Positions 25,033 to 32,442 of a DNA stretch of 64,000 nucleotides are shown one piece after another. The translations under genes and the position numbers were made by a program. The stretch spans positions 1 to 64,000 of the forward strand of contig NZ_DASUVO010000023.1 of the NCBI RefSeq assembly GCF_036378875.1, given 5' to 3'. Source of the DNA: Actinophytocola sp036378875. GTDB taxonomy: Bacteria > Actinomycetota > Actinomycetes > Mycobacteriales > Pseudonocardiaceae. The notes beneath the pieces are model-generated. The model saw only the letters and a list, made by a program, of their open reading frames with translations. It was not told the origin of the DNA and searched no databases. Each line of letters opens with the position of its first letter. Positions within the stretch are counted from its first letter, which is position 1.

Positions 25033-25056
25033 GAGATTCGACTCTATATTCAGTTC
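25033..25056. promoter_or_regulatory. Very short divergent promoter between cobN and cobG
   Basis: Only 24 bp separate the two GTG start codons. TATATT at 25045-25050 ends 6 nt before the cobG GTG, the expected distance for a leaderless start. On the other strand TAGAGT (fits TAnnnT) ends 8 nt before the cobN GTG. No Shine-Dalgarno sequence on either side. Promoter -35 regions would have to lie in the opposing gene. Confidence 0.6.
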
Positions 25057-26184
25057 GTGCCAACCCGGAACCGTGAGATCGACGCCTGCCCCGGCGTACT
25101 CGCCACCCACCAGGCGGCCGACGGCGCGGTGGCCCGAGTCCGCGTGCCGGGCGGCCAGCTGACGGCGGCCGCCTTCGCGACGATCTCGGCGGGCGCCGCC
25201 GAGCTGGGCGACGGCACGATCGAGCTGACGTCACGGGCAAACCTGCAGGTCCGCGGCTTGTCGGACGGTGCAGCGCTCAGCACGCGGCTCGGCGACGCGG
25301 GCCTGCTGCCGTCGGCAACGCACGAGCGGGTGCGCAACATCCTCGCGTCCCCGCTGACCGGCCGCGACGGCTCCACGGACGTCCGCCCGCTGGTGACCAC
25401 ACTGGACCGAACACTGTGCGCACGCCCGCGGCTGGCCGACCTGCCGGGCCGGTTCCTGTTCGCGATCGACGACGGCCGGGGTGACGTCGCGTGGCTGGGC
25501 GCGGACGTGTCTGCCCTGCTGACCAGCGAAGACAGTGCCGCGATCCTGCTTGGCGGGCAGGATCGCGGGCTACGGACACCGCTCGACGGCGTCGTGGACA
25601 CGATGCTGGCCTGCGCCGAGGCATTTCTCACATTCCGCACCACCGAATGGCGGGTAGCGGAGCTGACGAACGGCCCCGACCGCATCGCCGCGCTGGCCTG
25701 TCCTGAAGGGCACCTTCAGGACGTTGAGTGTCCCGAGGGGCACCTTCATGGCATGGGGCCCGGCCGGGTCGGGCAGGCCGACGGGCTTGTGTCGCTCGTC
25801 GCCGGTGCGCCGCTGGGATGGCTCGACCGTGCCCAGGCCGCCGCTCTCGTCGACACCGCCGCGCCGCTGGTGGTCACGCCATGGCGCGGCATCGTGGTCG
25901 CCGACCTCACGCCGGCGCGCGCCGACGAGATGGCCGGCCGGCTGCGGGAAACCGGGCTGCTGCTCGATCCGGACGCGCCCCTCGCCCGCGTCACCGCCTG
26001 CACCGGACGACCCGGGTGCGCGAAGGCACTCGCCGACGTTCGAGCCGACGCCGCACCCGTCCCCGACACCACGTTGCCCGTCCACTGGTCCGGCTGCGCA
26101 CGTCGGTGCGGACGGCCGCGCGGCAGGGTGGTCGACGTGATCGCGACCGGGAACGGTTACACGACAACGGTGGGAGACTCATGA
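25057..26184 (+). CDS. cobG: Precorrin-3B synthase CobG
   Basis: 375 residues. Ferredoxin:nitrite/sulfite-reductase fold enzyme with an Fe4S4 cluster; converts precorrin-3A to precorrin-3B with O2. Seen: CPGVLATHQAADGAVARVRVPGG at the N-terminus, SRANLQVRGL (siroheme-type binding strand), LVTTLDRTLC, and the cluster-binding Cys set in the C-terminal part (TACTGRPGCAKAL and HWSGCARRCGRP). An 18-codon in-frame insert with two CPEGHL copies (25699-25752) comes from a palindromic DNA repeat. Start is GTG 25057, probably leaderless. The stop overlaps a small ORF by 4 bp. Confidence 0.93.
   Translation: MPTRNREIDACPGVLATHQAADGAVARVRVPGGQLTAAAFATISAGAAELGDGTIELTSRANLQVRGLSDGAALSTRLGDAGLLPSATHERVRNILASPLTGRDGSTDVRPLVTTLDRTLCARPRLADLPGRFLFAIDDGRGDVAWLGADVSALLTSEDSAAILLGGQDRGLRTPLDGVVDTMLACAEAFLTFRTTEWRVAELTNGPDRIAALACPEGHLQDVECPEGHLHGMGPGRVGQADGLVSLVAGAPLGWLDRAQAAALVDTAAPLVVTPWRGIVVADLTPARADEMAGRLRETGLLLDPDAPLARVTACTGRPGCAKALADVRADAAPVPDTTLPVHWSGCARRCGRPRGRVVDVIATGNGYTTTVGDS
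25699..25752. repeat. Palindromic repeat element inserted in frame within cobG
   Basis: Arms GTCCTGAAGG / CCTTCAGGAC around GCA (25700-25722), then GTTGAGT, then a diverged second copy GTCCCGAGGG..CACCTTCATGG. The layout (palindrome + ACGTTGA-like spacer + half palindrome) is the same as at 29207-29270. The 54 bp are read as 18 codons with no stop. Confidence 0.75.
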
Positions 26185-26303
26185 GCGAAGCTTGCGGAGC
26201 GAATCATTGCCATCCAGGACGCCGCCGAGCCCGCGGAGGGCGCCGGTGTAGCGGAGCCTGCGGAACGTTCCGGCGCCACGGAGCGGGAGCGGCGGCGTCA
26301 TGA
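26181..26303 (+). CDS. Possible 40-residue ORF bridging cobG and cobH
   Basis: ATG overlaps the cobG stop and its TGA overlaps the cobH ATG, so both junctions are 4-bp ATGA overlaps. The peptide (MSEACGANHCHPG at the start) is Arg/Gly rich with four Cys. The DNA contains GCGGAGC-type repeats and may simply be a repeat element filling a 115-bp gap; the frame may serve to keep ribosomes moving between cobG and cobH. Low confidence as a functional protein. Confidence 0.3.
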   Translation: MSEACGANHCHPGRRRARGGRRCSGACGTFRRHGAGAAAS

Positions 26304-26917
26304 GCTACATAAAGGACGGTGCCGCGATCTACCGGCAGTCGTTCGCGACCATCCGTGCCGAGGCCGAACTCGCCGGGCTCGCCCCGGACGTGGAGCGGGT
26401 GGCGGTGCGCATGATCCACGCGTGCGGGATGGTTGACCTCGTCGACGATCTCGCCTACTCCCCCGACGTCGTGGCCAAGGCACACGCAGCGCTGGCCGCC
26501 GGGGCGCCGGTCCTGTGTGACGCGCAGATGATCGCGTCGGGGGTCACCCGGCGGCGGCTGCCGAAGGACAACGAGGTGCTCTGCACCCTCGCCGACCCGC
26601 GCGTGCCGGCGCTCGCGGAGTCCCTCGGCACCACACGCAGCGCGGCCGCGCTCGAACTGTGGGGTGACCGGCTCGCGGGCGCGGTCGTGGCCATCGGCAA
26701 CGCGCCGACCGCGTTGTTCCGGCTCCTCGAACTGATCGACGCCGGTGCGCCGCGGCCCGCGGCGATTCTCGGGCTCCCGGTGGGTTTCGTGGGTGCCGTG
26801 GAGTCCAAAGTGGCCTTGACCGAGACCGACCTGCCGTACCTGGTGGTGCACGGCCGGCGCGGCGGCAGCGCCATGGCCGTCGCCGCCGTCAACGCGATCG
26901 CTAGCGAGGTGGAATGA
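26300..26917 (+). CDS. cobH: Precorrin-8X methylmutase CobH
   Basis: 205 residues, the normal length for CobH/CbiC. Moves the C-11 methyl to C-12 to make hydrogenobyrinate. Seen: RMIHACGMVDL with the catalytic His, CDAQMIASGVTRRRLP, AVVAIGNAPTALFRLLEL and LGLPVGFVGAVESK, all characteristic. Its stop overlaps the cobIJ start by 4 bp; translationally coupled in the cobG-cobH-cobIJ operon. Confidence 0.96.
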   Translation: MSYIKDGAAIYRQSFATIRAEAELAGLAPDVERVAVRMIHACGMVDLVDDLAYSPDVVAKAHAALAAGAPVLCDAQMIASGVTRRRLPKDNEVLCTLADPRVPALAESLGTTRSAAALELWGDRLAGAVVAIGNAPTALFRLLELIDAGAPRPAAILGLPVGFVGAVESKVALTETDLPYLVVHGRRGGSAMAVAAVNAIASEVE

Positions 26918-28419
26918 GTACCCTCTACGGGGTTGGGCTCGGGCCAGGGGATCCGGAACTCCTCACCATCAAGGCCGCGCGGCTCATCGGTTCGGCCGAT
27001 GTGATCGCCTACCACAGCGCGCGGCACGGCCGCAGCATCGCGCGGGGCGTCGCGAAGCCGTACCTGCGGGGTGACCAGATCGAGGAGCCGCTGGTCTATC
27101 CGCTGACCGTGGAGACGACCGACCACCCCGGCGGCTACCGCGGCGCGCTGGCCGACTTCTACACCGAGAGCGCCGCGAAGCTGGCCGCCCACCTCGACGC
27201 CGGCCGGGACGTCGTGCTGCTGTGCGAGGGTGACCCCCTGTTCTACGGGTCCTACATGCACATGCACACCCGGCTGTCCGGCCGCTACCGGACGGAGGTC
27301 GTGCCGGGCGTGACGTCGGTGAGCGCGGCCGCCGCCGTCACCGGGCGTCCGCTCGTCGAAGGGGAGGAGGTCCTGACCGTCCTGCCCGGCACGCTGCCGC
27401 CCGAGGAACTGGCGGCACGGCTGGCCGCGACGGACTCCGCCGCCGTGCTCAAGCTGGGTCGCACGTTCGAGAAGGTACGCAAGGCACTCACCGACGCCGG
27501 CCGGCTCGACGAGGCACTCTATGTCGAGCGCGCGACGTGGGACACCCAACGGGTCGAGACTCTGTCCGAAGTGGACCCCGACACGGTGCCGTACTTCTCC
27601 CTCGCGCTGCTGCCAAGCAGACGTGCGGCGGACACCGCGACCGCCAACGCGACCGGGCCGGAACAACGCCAGGTCACCGGTGAGGTCGTGATCGTGGGTC
27701 TTGGGCCAGCAGGCCGGCCATGGTTGACCCCTGAGGCGCAGGAAGCCCTGGCGTGGGCGGACGACCTGGTCGGCTACGGCCCTTACCTGGACCGCGTCCC
27801 GCCGAACCCGAGGCAGCGCCGACACCCGTCGGGCAACACGGTGGAGGCCGACCGTGCCGCGCTCGCGCTGGAACTGGCCAGGGCGGGCCGGCGCGTCGCC
27901 GTGGTCTCGTCGGGCGACCCGGGCGTGTTCGCCATGGCGAGCGCGGTGCTCGAGGTCGCTCAGGAGTGGACGGACGTGCCGGTCCGGGTGGTGCCGGGAC
28001 TGACCGCGGCGCAGGCGGTGGCCAGCAAGGCGGGTGCCCCGCTGGGCCACGACTTCTGCACGATGTCGCTGTCCGACCGGCTGAAGCCGTGGGACGTGAT
28101 CGCGTCCCGGCTGACCGCCGCGGCGGCGGCCGACTTCGTGATCGCGATCTACAACCCGGCGTCGAAGACCCGCCGCACACAGCTCGAGGCGGCGAAGGAA
28201 CTGCTGCTGTCCCACCGTGCTCCGGACACGCCGGTCGTGGTGGGCCGGGACGTCGGCGGCCCGAACGAGTCGGTGTCCGTGGTGGGGCTCGCCGAGCTTG
28301 ACGTGTCCACAGTGGACATGCGGTGCCTGCTGATCGTGGGCTCGTCGCGAACGCGGGTGGTGACCCGGCAGGACGGGACCAGGCAGGTGTTCACCCCACG
28401 GCACTACCCAGCCAGCTGA
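26914..28419 (+). CDS. cobIJ: Fused precorrin-2 C20- / precorrin-3B C17-methyltransferase
   Basis: 501 residues with two tetrapyrrole methylase domains. Residues 1 to about 235 are CobI (LYGVGLGPGDPELLTIKA, LCEGDPLFYGSY, VPGVTSVSAAAA); after a short linker, about 255-501 are CobJ (VVIVGLGPAGRPWLTPEA, SSGDPGVFAMAS, IYNPASKTRR, VGRDVGGPNES). Each uses SAM. Such CobIJ fusions are common in actinobacteria and would channel precorrin-3A/3B around CobG, encoded two genes upstream. The 3' end overlaps the convergent cobK by 29 bp. Confidence 0.96.
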   Translation: MSTLYGVGLGPGDPELLTIKAARLIGSADVIAYHSARHGRSIARGVAKPYLRGDQIEEPLVYPLTVETTDHPGGYRGALADFYTESAAKLAAHLDAGRDVVLLCEGDPLFYGSYMHMHTRLSGRYRTEVVPGVTSVSAAAAVTGRPLVEGEEVLTVLPGTLPPEELAARLAATDSAAVLKLGRTFEKVRKALTDAGRLDEALYVERATWDTQRVETLSEVDPDTVPYFSLALLPSRRAADTATANATGPEQRQVTGEVVIVGLGPAGRPWLTPEAQEALAWADDLVGYGPYLDRVPPNPRQRRHPSGNTVEADRAALALELARAGRRVAVVSSGDPGVFAMASAVLEVAQEWTDVPVRVVPGLTAAQAVASKAGAPLGHDFCTMSLSDRLKPWDVIASRLTAAAAADFVIAIYNPASKTRRTQLEAAKELLLSHRAPDTPVVVGRDVGGPNESVSVVGLAELDVSTVDMRCLLIVGSSRTRVVTRQDGTRQVFTPRHYPAS

Positions 28420-29119
28420 GCGCCTCGCCGACGGTCGCGACGATGGCGACGTCGGGTGGATCGGGCCGCCGGACGACCACGACGGGAATCCGCAGTTCCC
28501 GCGCCGCCGTGAGCTTCGCCGCGGTGAGCGTGCCGCCGCTGTCCTTGGTGACGAGCACGTCGATCCGGTGTTCGCGCATGAGGGCCAGTTCGCCGTCGAG
28601 CGAGTAGGGCCCTCGGTCGAGGAGGAGTCGCATGTGGACGGGGAGCGGCGGCTCGGGTGGATCCACGCACCGGACGAGGAACCATCGGTCTGACGCCGCG
28701 AAGGCGGCGAGCCCTTGCCGTCCGGTGGTGAGGAAGACCCGGGTGCCGAGATCCGGCAGGAGTGCGGCGGCCTCGGCGAGGGAGGCCACCCACCGCCAGT
28801 CGTCCCCGTCGACGGCTGTCCACCCCGGCCGTCGCAACAGGAGAAGCGGCACCCCGGCGAGCCGCGTGGCCGTGGCGGCGGACGTACTGATCCGCTCGGC
28901 GAAGGGGTGGGTGGCGTCGACGACGGCGTCGACGTGCTCGGCCCGCAGCCACTCGGCCATGCGCTCGGGCCCGCCGAACCCACCGACCCGCACCTCACCG
29001 GCGGGCAGCCTGGGCTCCCGCACCCGCCCGGCGAGCGTGGAGATCACACGCAGCCCAGGCACGCCGACCAGACGCGCGGCAAGCTCCCGAGCCTCCCCCG
29101 TCCCACCGAGAACCACCAC
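28391..29119 (-). CDS. cobK: Precorrin-6A reductase CobK
   Basis: 242 residues from GTG 29119 (VVVLGGTGEARELAARL), chosen because GGGGGAG lies about 10 nt upstream and because the next in-frame GTG (29164) falls inside a palindromic repeat. NADPH-dependent reductase: LGGTGEA binding motif, DATHPFAERIS, FLTTGRQGL, LVTKDSGG. Length is typical. It is alone on the minus strand between two plus-strand operons; its last 29 bp overlap cobIJ. Confidence 0.93.
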   Translation of the reverse strand: MVVLGGTGEARELAARLVGVPGLRVISTLAGRVREPRLPAGEVRVGGFGGPERMAEWLRAEHVDAVVDATHPFAERISTSAATATRLAGVPLLLLRRPGWTAVDGDDWRWVASLAEAAALLPDLGTRVFLTTGRQGLAAFAASDRWFLVRCVDPPEPPLPVHMRLLLDRGPYSLDGELALMREHRIDVLVTKDSGGTLTAAKLTAARELRIPVVVVRRPDPPDVAIVATVGEALSWLGSAVG

Positions 29120-29140
29120 GCAGCGCCGACTCCCCCGGCC

Positions 29141-29270
29141 ACGCGCCGTGAGAGGCGCGTTCACCACAGAACCCCGTGCTGCGAACGCCGTGTTCGCGCC
29201 ACCGGCGATGTCCCGAAAGACGCTTTCGGGTCGTTGAACGTCATCAGCGCGTCTTTCGAGACATCGGGAC
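29141..29270. repeat. Cluster of palindromic repeats between cobK and cbiD
   Basis: Four inverted repeats in 130 bp: ACGCGCC/GGCGCGT (29141-29160), GCGAAC/GTTCGC (29181-29197), CCCGAAAG/CTTTCGGG (29212-29230), and a longer pair with 17-bp arms starting GATGTCCCG (29207-29223) and ending GAGACATC (29249-29265), one mismatch. The third shares its plan with the element inside cobG. This divergent gap must also carry the cobK and cbiD promoters. Confidence 0.65.
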
Positions 29271-29300
29271 CCAGCGGCACCGGCATGGCAGGCTGGGGCC

Positions 29301-30371
29301 GTGAGCGAGAGCCTGCGCCGCGGTTGGACGACCGGCGCCTGTGCCACGGCGGCCACCAAGGCCGCCGTCACCGCGCTGCTCACCGGCGATTTTCCCGATC
29401 CCGTCCAGATCACACTGCCCAAGGGACACACGCCCTCCTTCGCGCTCACCCAGACCTCGCTCAGCGCCACCGAGGCCATGGCCGCGATCGTCAAGGACGC
29501 CGGGGACGATCCCGACGTCACGCACGGCGCCACCATTCGCTCGACGGTCCGGCGTGGCGAGCCCGGCGCGGGCATCGTCTTCCGCGCCGGACCCGGGGTC
29601 GGCACCGTCACCAAGCCGGGGCTGCCGCTCCCCGTCGGCGAGCCCGCCATCAACCCCGTGCCGCGGCAGCTCATGCGGGCGGTGGTCGCGGAGGCCGGTG
29701 TCACCGACATCGTGATCGAGATCTCCGTCGACGGCGGCGAGGAACTCGCCCGCCGCACCTGGAACCCGCGCCTCGGCATCCTCGGTGGACTGTCCATTCT
29801 GGGCACAACGGGCGTCGTTGTCCCGTATTCCTGTTCCGCGTGGATCGACAGCATCCGCCGCGGCGTGGACGTCGCCCGCGCCGCCGGGCACCGGCACGTC
29901 GCCGCCTGCACCGGCAGCACGTCGGAGAAGACCGTCACCGAGCTGTACGGCCTGCCCGACGACGCCCTGCTCGACATGGGTGACTTCGCCGGCGCCGTGC
30001 TCAAGTACCTGCGCCGCCACCCCGTCCCACGCCTCACGATCGCGGGTGGTTTCGCCAAGCTGTCCAAGCTCGCCGACGGTCACCTCGACCTCCACTCCGG
30101 ACGGTCCCAAGTGGACCTCGACAGCCTCGCCAGCCGGGCCGGCATGCCGGAGATCGCCGCCGCCAACACGGCACTCGAGGCTCTGCAGCTGGCAGCGACG
30201 GCCGGCGTCCCACTCGCGGACCGGGTCGCCGACGCCGCACGCCGCCAGGCACAGGACGTGCTCGGCACAGCCGAGATCGAGGTCGACGTCCTGGTCATCG
30301 ACCGGACTGGGCGCCCTGTCGGTCACGCGCCACGGAATACAGGTGACTGTCCGGGAACTCCGACGCCGTGA
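29301..30371 (+). CDS. cbiD: Cobalt-precorrin-5B C1-methyltransferase CbiD
   Basis: 356 residues from GTG 29301. RRGWTTGACATAATKAA at the N-terminus is the CbiD hallmark; also INPVPRQLM, ILGGLSILGTTGVV and GGFAKLSKLADGHLDLHS. CbiD belongs to the cobalt-early route; here it stands in for CobF among otherwise aerobic-route genes. Its last 77 bp overlap the convergent cobM. Confidence 0.95.
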   Translation: MSESLRRGWTTGACATAATKAAVTALLTGDFPDPVQITLPKGHTPSFALTQTSLSATEAMAAIVKDAGDDPDVTHGATIRSTVRRGEPGAGIVFRAGPGVGTVTKPGLPLPVGEPAINPVPRQLMRAVVAEAGVTDIVIEISVDGGEELARRTWNPRLGILGGLSILGTTGVVVPYSCSAWIDSIRRGVDVARAAGHRHVAACTGSTSEKTVTELYGLPDDALLDMGDFAGAVLKYLRRHPVPRLTIAGGFAKLSKLADGHLDLHSGRSQVDLDSLASRAGMPEIAAANTALEALQLAATAGVPLADRVADAARRQAQDVLGTAEIEVDVLVIDRTGRPVGHAPRNTGDCPGTPTP

Positions 30372-31056
30372 GCACCGACCCCACGACGATCACCGCCGTG
30401 CGCCGCACGCCGGCCTCGTGCACCTGTGCGGCGATCGTCGACAGTGTGCCACGCAGCACCACCTCGTCCGGCCGCGACGCGTACGCCACCACCGCGACCG
30501 GGCACTCCGGCCCGTAGTTCGGCAGCAGTTCCTCGACGACCTGGTCGATCCGCTGCACGGCCAGGTGCAGCACCAGCGTGGCGCGCGACCGGCCGAGCGA
30601 AGCCAGGTCCTCCCCCTGCGGCATCGGCGTGGCCCGCGCCGACACCCTGGTCAGCACCACCGTCTGCCCCACGCCGGGCACCGTCAGCTCACGTCGCAGC
30701 GACGCCGCGGCCGCCGCGAACGCCGGCACCCCGGGCACGATCTCCCACGGCACACCCGCCGCGTCGAGTCGCCGTGACTGCTCGGCCACCGCGCTGAACA
30801 CCGACGGATCACCCGAGTGCAGCCGCACCACGTCCTGGCCGCGCTCGTGCGCCGCGACCAGTTCCGCGATGATCTCGTCGAGTGTCAGATCCGCGGTGTC
30901 CACCAGCCGCGCGTCCGGCGGACACGACGCCAGCAACTCGGTCGGCACCAGGCTCCCGGCATACAGGCACACGGGTGTCGTCTCGATCAACCGCTGCGCC
31001 CGCACGGTGATCAGATCGGCCGCTCCCGGCCCAGCACCAACAAAGTGCACCGTCAC
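30295..31056 (-). CDS. cobM: Precorrin-4 C11-methyltransferase CobM
   Basis: 253 residues from GTG 31056, which overlaps the cobL stop (GTGA) and has GGAGG about 10 nt upstream. SAM-dependent: VHFVGAGPGAADLITVRA, YAGSLVPTELL, RLHSGDPSVFSA, VVPGVPAF-like EIVPGVPAFAAAA, RVSARATPMP. Follows cobL in a two-gene operon. The 3' end overlaps cbiD by 77 bp on the opposite strand. Confidence 0.95.
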   Translation of the reverse strand: MTVHFVGAGPGAADLITVRAQRLIETTPVCLYAGSLVPTELLASCPPDARLVDTADLTLDEIIAELVAAHERGQDVVRLHSGDPSVFSAVAEQSRRLDAAGVPWEIVPGVPAFAAAAASLRRELTVPGVGQTVVLTRVSARATPMPQGEDLASLGRSRATLVLHLAVQRIDQVVEELLPNYGPECPVAVVAYASRPDEVVLRGTLSTIAAQVHEAGVRRTAVIVVGSVLTASEFPDSHLYSVARDRQGAQSGR

Positions 31057-32249
31057 GTTCGTACAACCTCCCACTGTGTCACCGGCATCATCGGCTTCCA
31101 TCCTGTGAAGCCGCCGACCGGGGCCGCTCTGCTGACCTCGATCCTGGTGAGTGTGCCGCCCACGCTCGCCTGCCATCGGGTCAACACGGCCTCCGACTCC
31201 AAGGTCACCGCGTTCGCGACGAGCCGTCCACCGACCCGCAACGCCGCCCAGCACGCGGCCACCACACCGTCCCCGGACACGCCACCGCCGACGAAGACCG
31301 CGTCCGGGGACGGCAGGTCGGCGAGTGCCTCCGGTGCCCGACCGTGCACCACGGTCAGGCCCGGCACCCCGAGCGCCTGGGCGTTCGCCGTGATCCGGGC
31401 GGCCCGCTCTGGCCTGGACTCCACCGCCACCGCCGCGCAGCTCGGATGGGTCCGCAGCCACTCGATCGCGACGCTGCCCGAGCCGGCGCCGACATCCCAC
31501 AGCAACTGCCCGGGCAGCGGGGCCAGGGCGGCCAGGGTGATCGCCCGCACCTCACGCTTGGTGAGCTGTCCGTCGTGGTCGAACGCGTCGTCGGGCAGTC
31601 CGGGGGTGCGACCGAGTGGGGTCACACCGGGTGCGGCACGGCAGTCGAGCGCGATCACGTTCAGTGCACCGGCCTGGCCGGACCAGGTCGCGGCCGTGCC
31701 GTCGTGGCGCCTCTCCCCCGGCCCGCCGAGATCCTCGAGCACGGTCATCGGGGTGGGGCCGAACCCCCTCGACCGCAACAGTTCCGCCACCTTCGTCGGC
31801 GTCTCCGCGCCGGCGCTGAGCACCAGCACCCGCCGGTTCGGCAGCACAAGCAGCGACTCCACGGGCCGGCCGACCAGGCTCACGACCTCGACGTCCTCGA
31901 CCAGCCAGCCGAGCCGGGCACACGCGAGCGACACCGACGACGGGTGTGGGATCACCCGCAGGGCGCCGGCGCCCAGCAGGCGCGCGAGCGTGCCGCCGAC
32001 GCCGAAGAACATCGGGTCTCCGCTCGCGAGCACGCACACGTGCCGCCCGTCGTGCTCGGCCATCAGCGGCTCGACGGCCGGCAGCATGGGTGACGGCCAC
32101 GCCACCCGCGTCGCGTCCGAGTCCGGCAGGAGCCCGAGCTGCCGCGAACTGCCGATCACGACCTCGGCGGCGGACAGTGCCTCCTGGGCGGCGGCGGACA
32201 GGCCGCGCCAGCCGTCCGCCCCGATCCCGACCACGGTGATGGTTGCCAC
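31053..32249 (-). CDS. cobL: Precorrin-6Y C5,15-methyltransferase (decarboxylating) CobL
   Basis: 398 residues from GTG 32249 (VATITVVGIGADGW). Two domains: CbiE-like methylase (about 1-205; LASGDPMFFGVG, IPHPSSVSLACARLGW) and CbiT-like methyltransferase/decarboxylase (about 220-398; LLWDVGAGSGSVAIEWLR, VFVGGGVSGDG). No clear ribosome site, so possibly leaderless. Divergent from the riboswitch-controlled chelatase operon. Overlaps cobM by 4 bp. Confidence 0.95.
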   Translation of the reverse strand: MATITVVGIGADGWRGLSAAAQEALSAAEVVIGSSRQLGLLPDSDATRVAWPSPMLPAVEPLMAEHDGRHVCVLASGDPMFFGVGGTLARLLGAGALRVIPHPSSVSLACARLGWLVEDVEVVSLVGRPVESLLVLPNRRVLVLSAGAETPTKVAELLRSRGFGPTPMTVLEDLGGPGERRHDGTAATWSGQAGALNVIALDCRAAPGVTPLGRTPGLPDDAFDHDGQLTKREVRAITLAALAPLPGQLLWDVGAGSGSVAIEWLRTHPSCAAVAVESRPERAARITANAQALGVPGLTVVHGRAPEALADLPSPDAVFVGGGVSGDGVVAACWAALRVGGRLVANAVTLESEAVLTRWQASVGGTLTRIEVSRAAPVGGFTGWKPMMPVTQWEVVRT

Positions 32250-32291
32250 GAGACCAGCACGGTAATCGACAGCCGCCCGGATGTCTGACAC

Positions 32292-32410
32292 GATGCCAGA
32301 AGACCTTGCAGCAGGGTGCCCGAGGAAACCAGTGTGAATCTGGTGCGGTCCCGCCACTGTGACCTGGAGCGATCCGGGGAAGCCAGACACTTGGCCCCAG
32401 CTGATGCACC
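32292..32410 (+). promoter_or_regulatory. Cobalamin (B12) riboswitch upstream of chelatase-cobO-cobB
   Basis: The conserved core is readable: GGGTGCCCGAGGAA, then CCAGTGTGAATCTGG hairpin, GCGGTCCCGCCACTGTGA, and the B12-box-like AGCCAGACACTTGGCC. It ends about 35 nt before the ATG at 32443. Binding of adenosylcobalamin would shut off the operon. Boundaries are approximate. Confidence 0.93.
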
Positions 32411-32442
32411 GACTCGGGCGCGGACCCGGGGAAGGATGGGCG

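Noticed and set aside
25032..25110. CobN start at 25110
   Set aside because: The extra 26 residues have no CobN homology and would overlap the cobG coding start; GTG 25032 gives the family N-terminus ILLLSTSDTD.
29141..29270. Possible CRISPR-like array
   Set aside because: The repeats are different palindromes, not identical direct repeats with unique spacers, and no cas gene is present.
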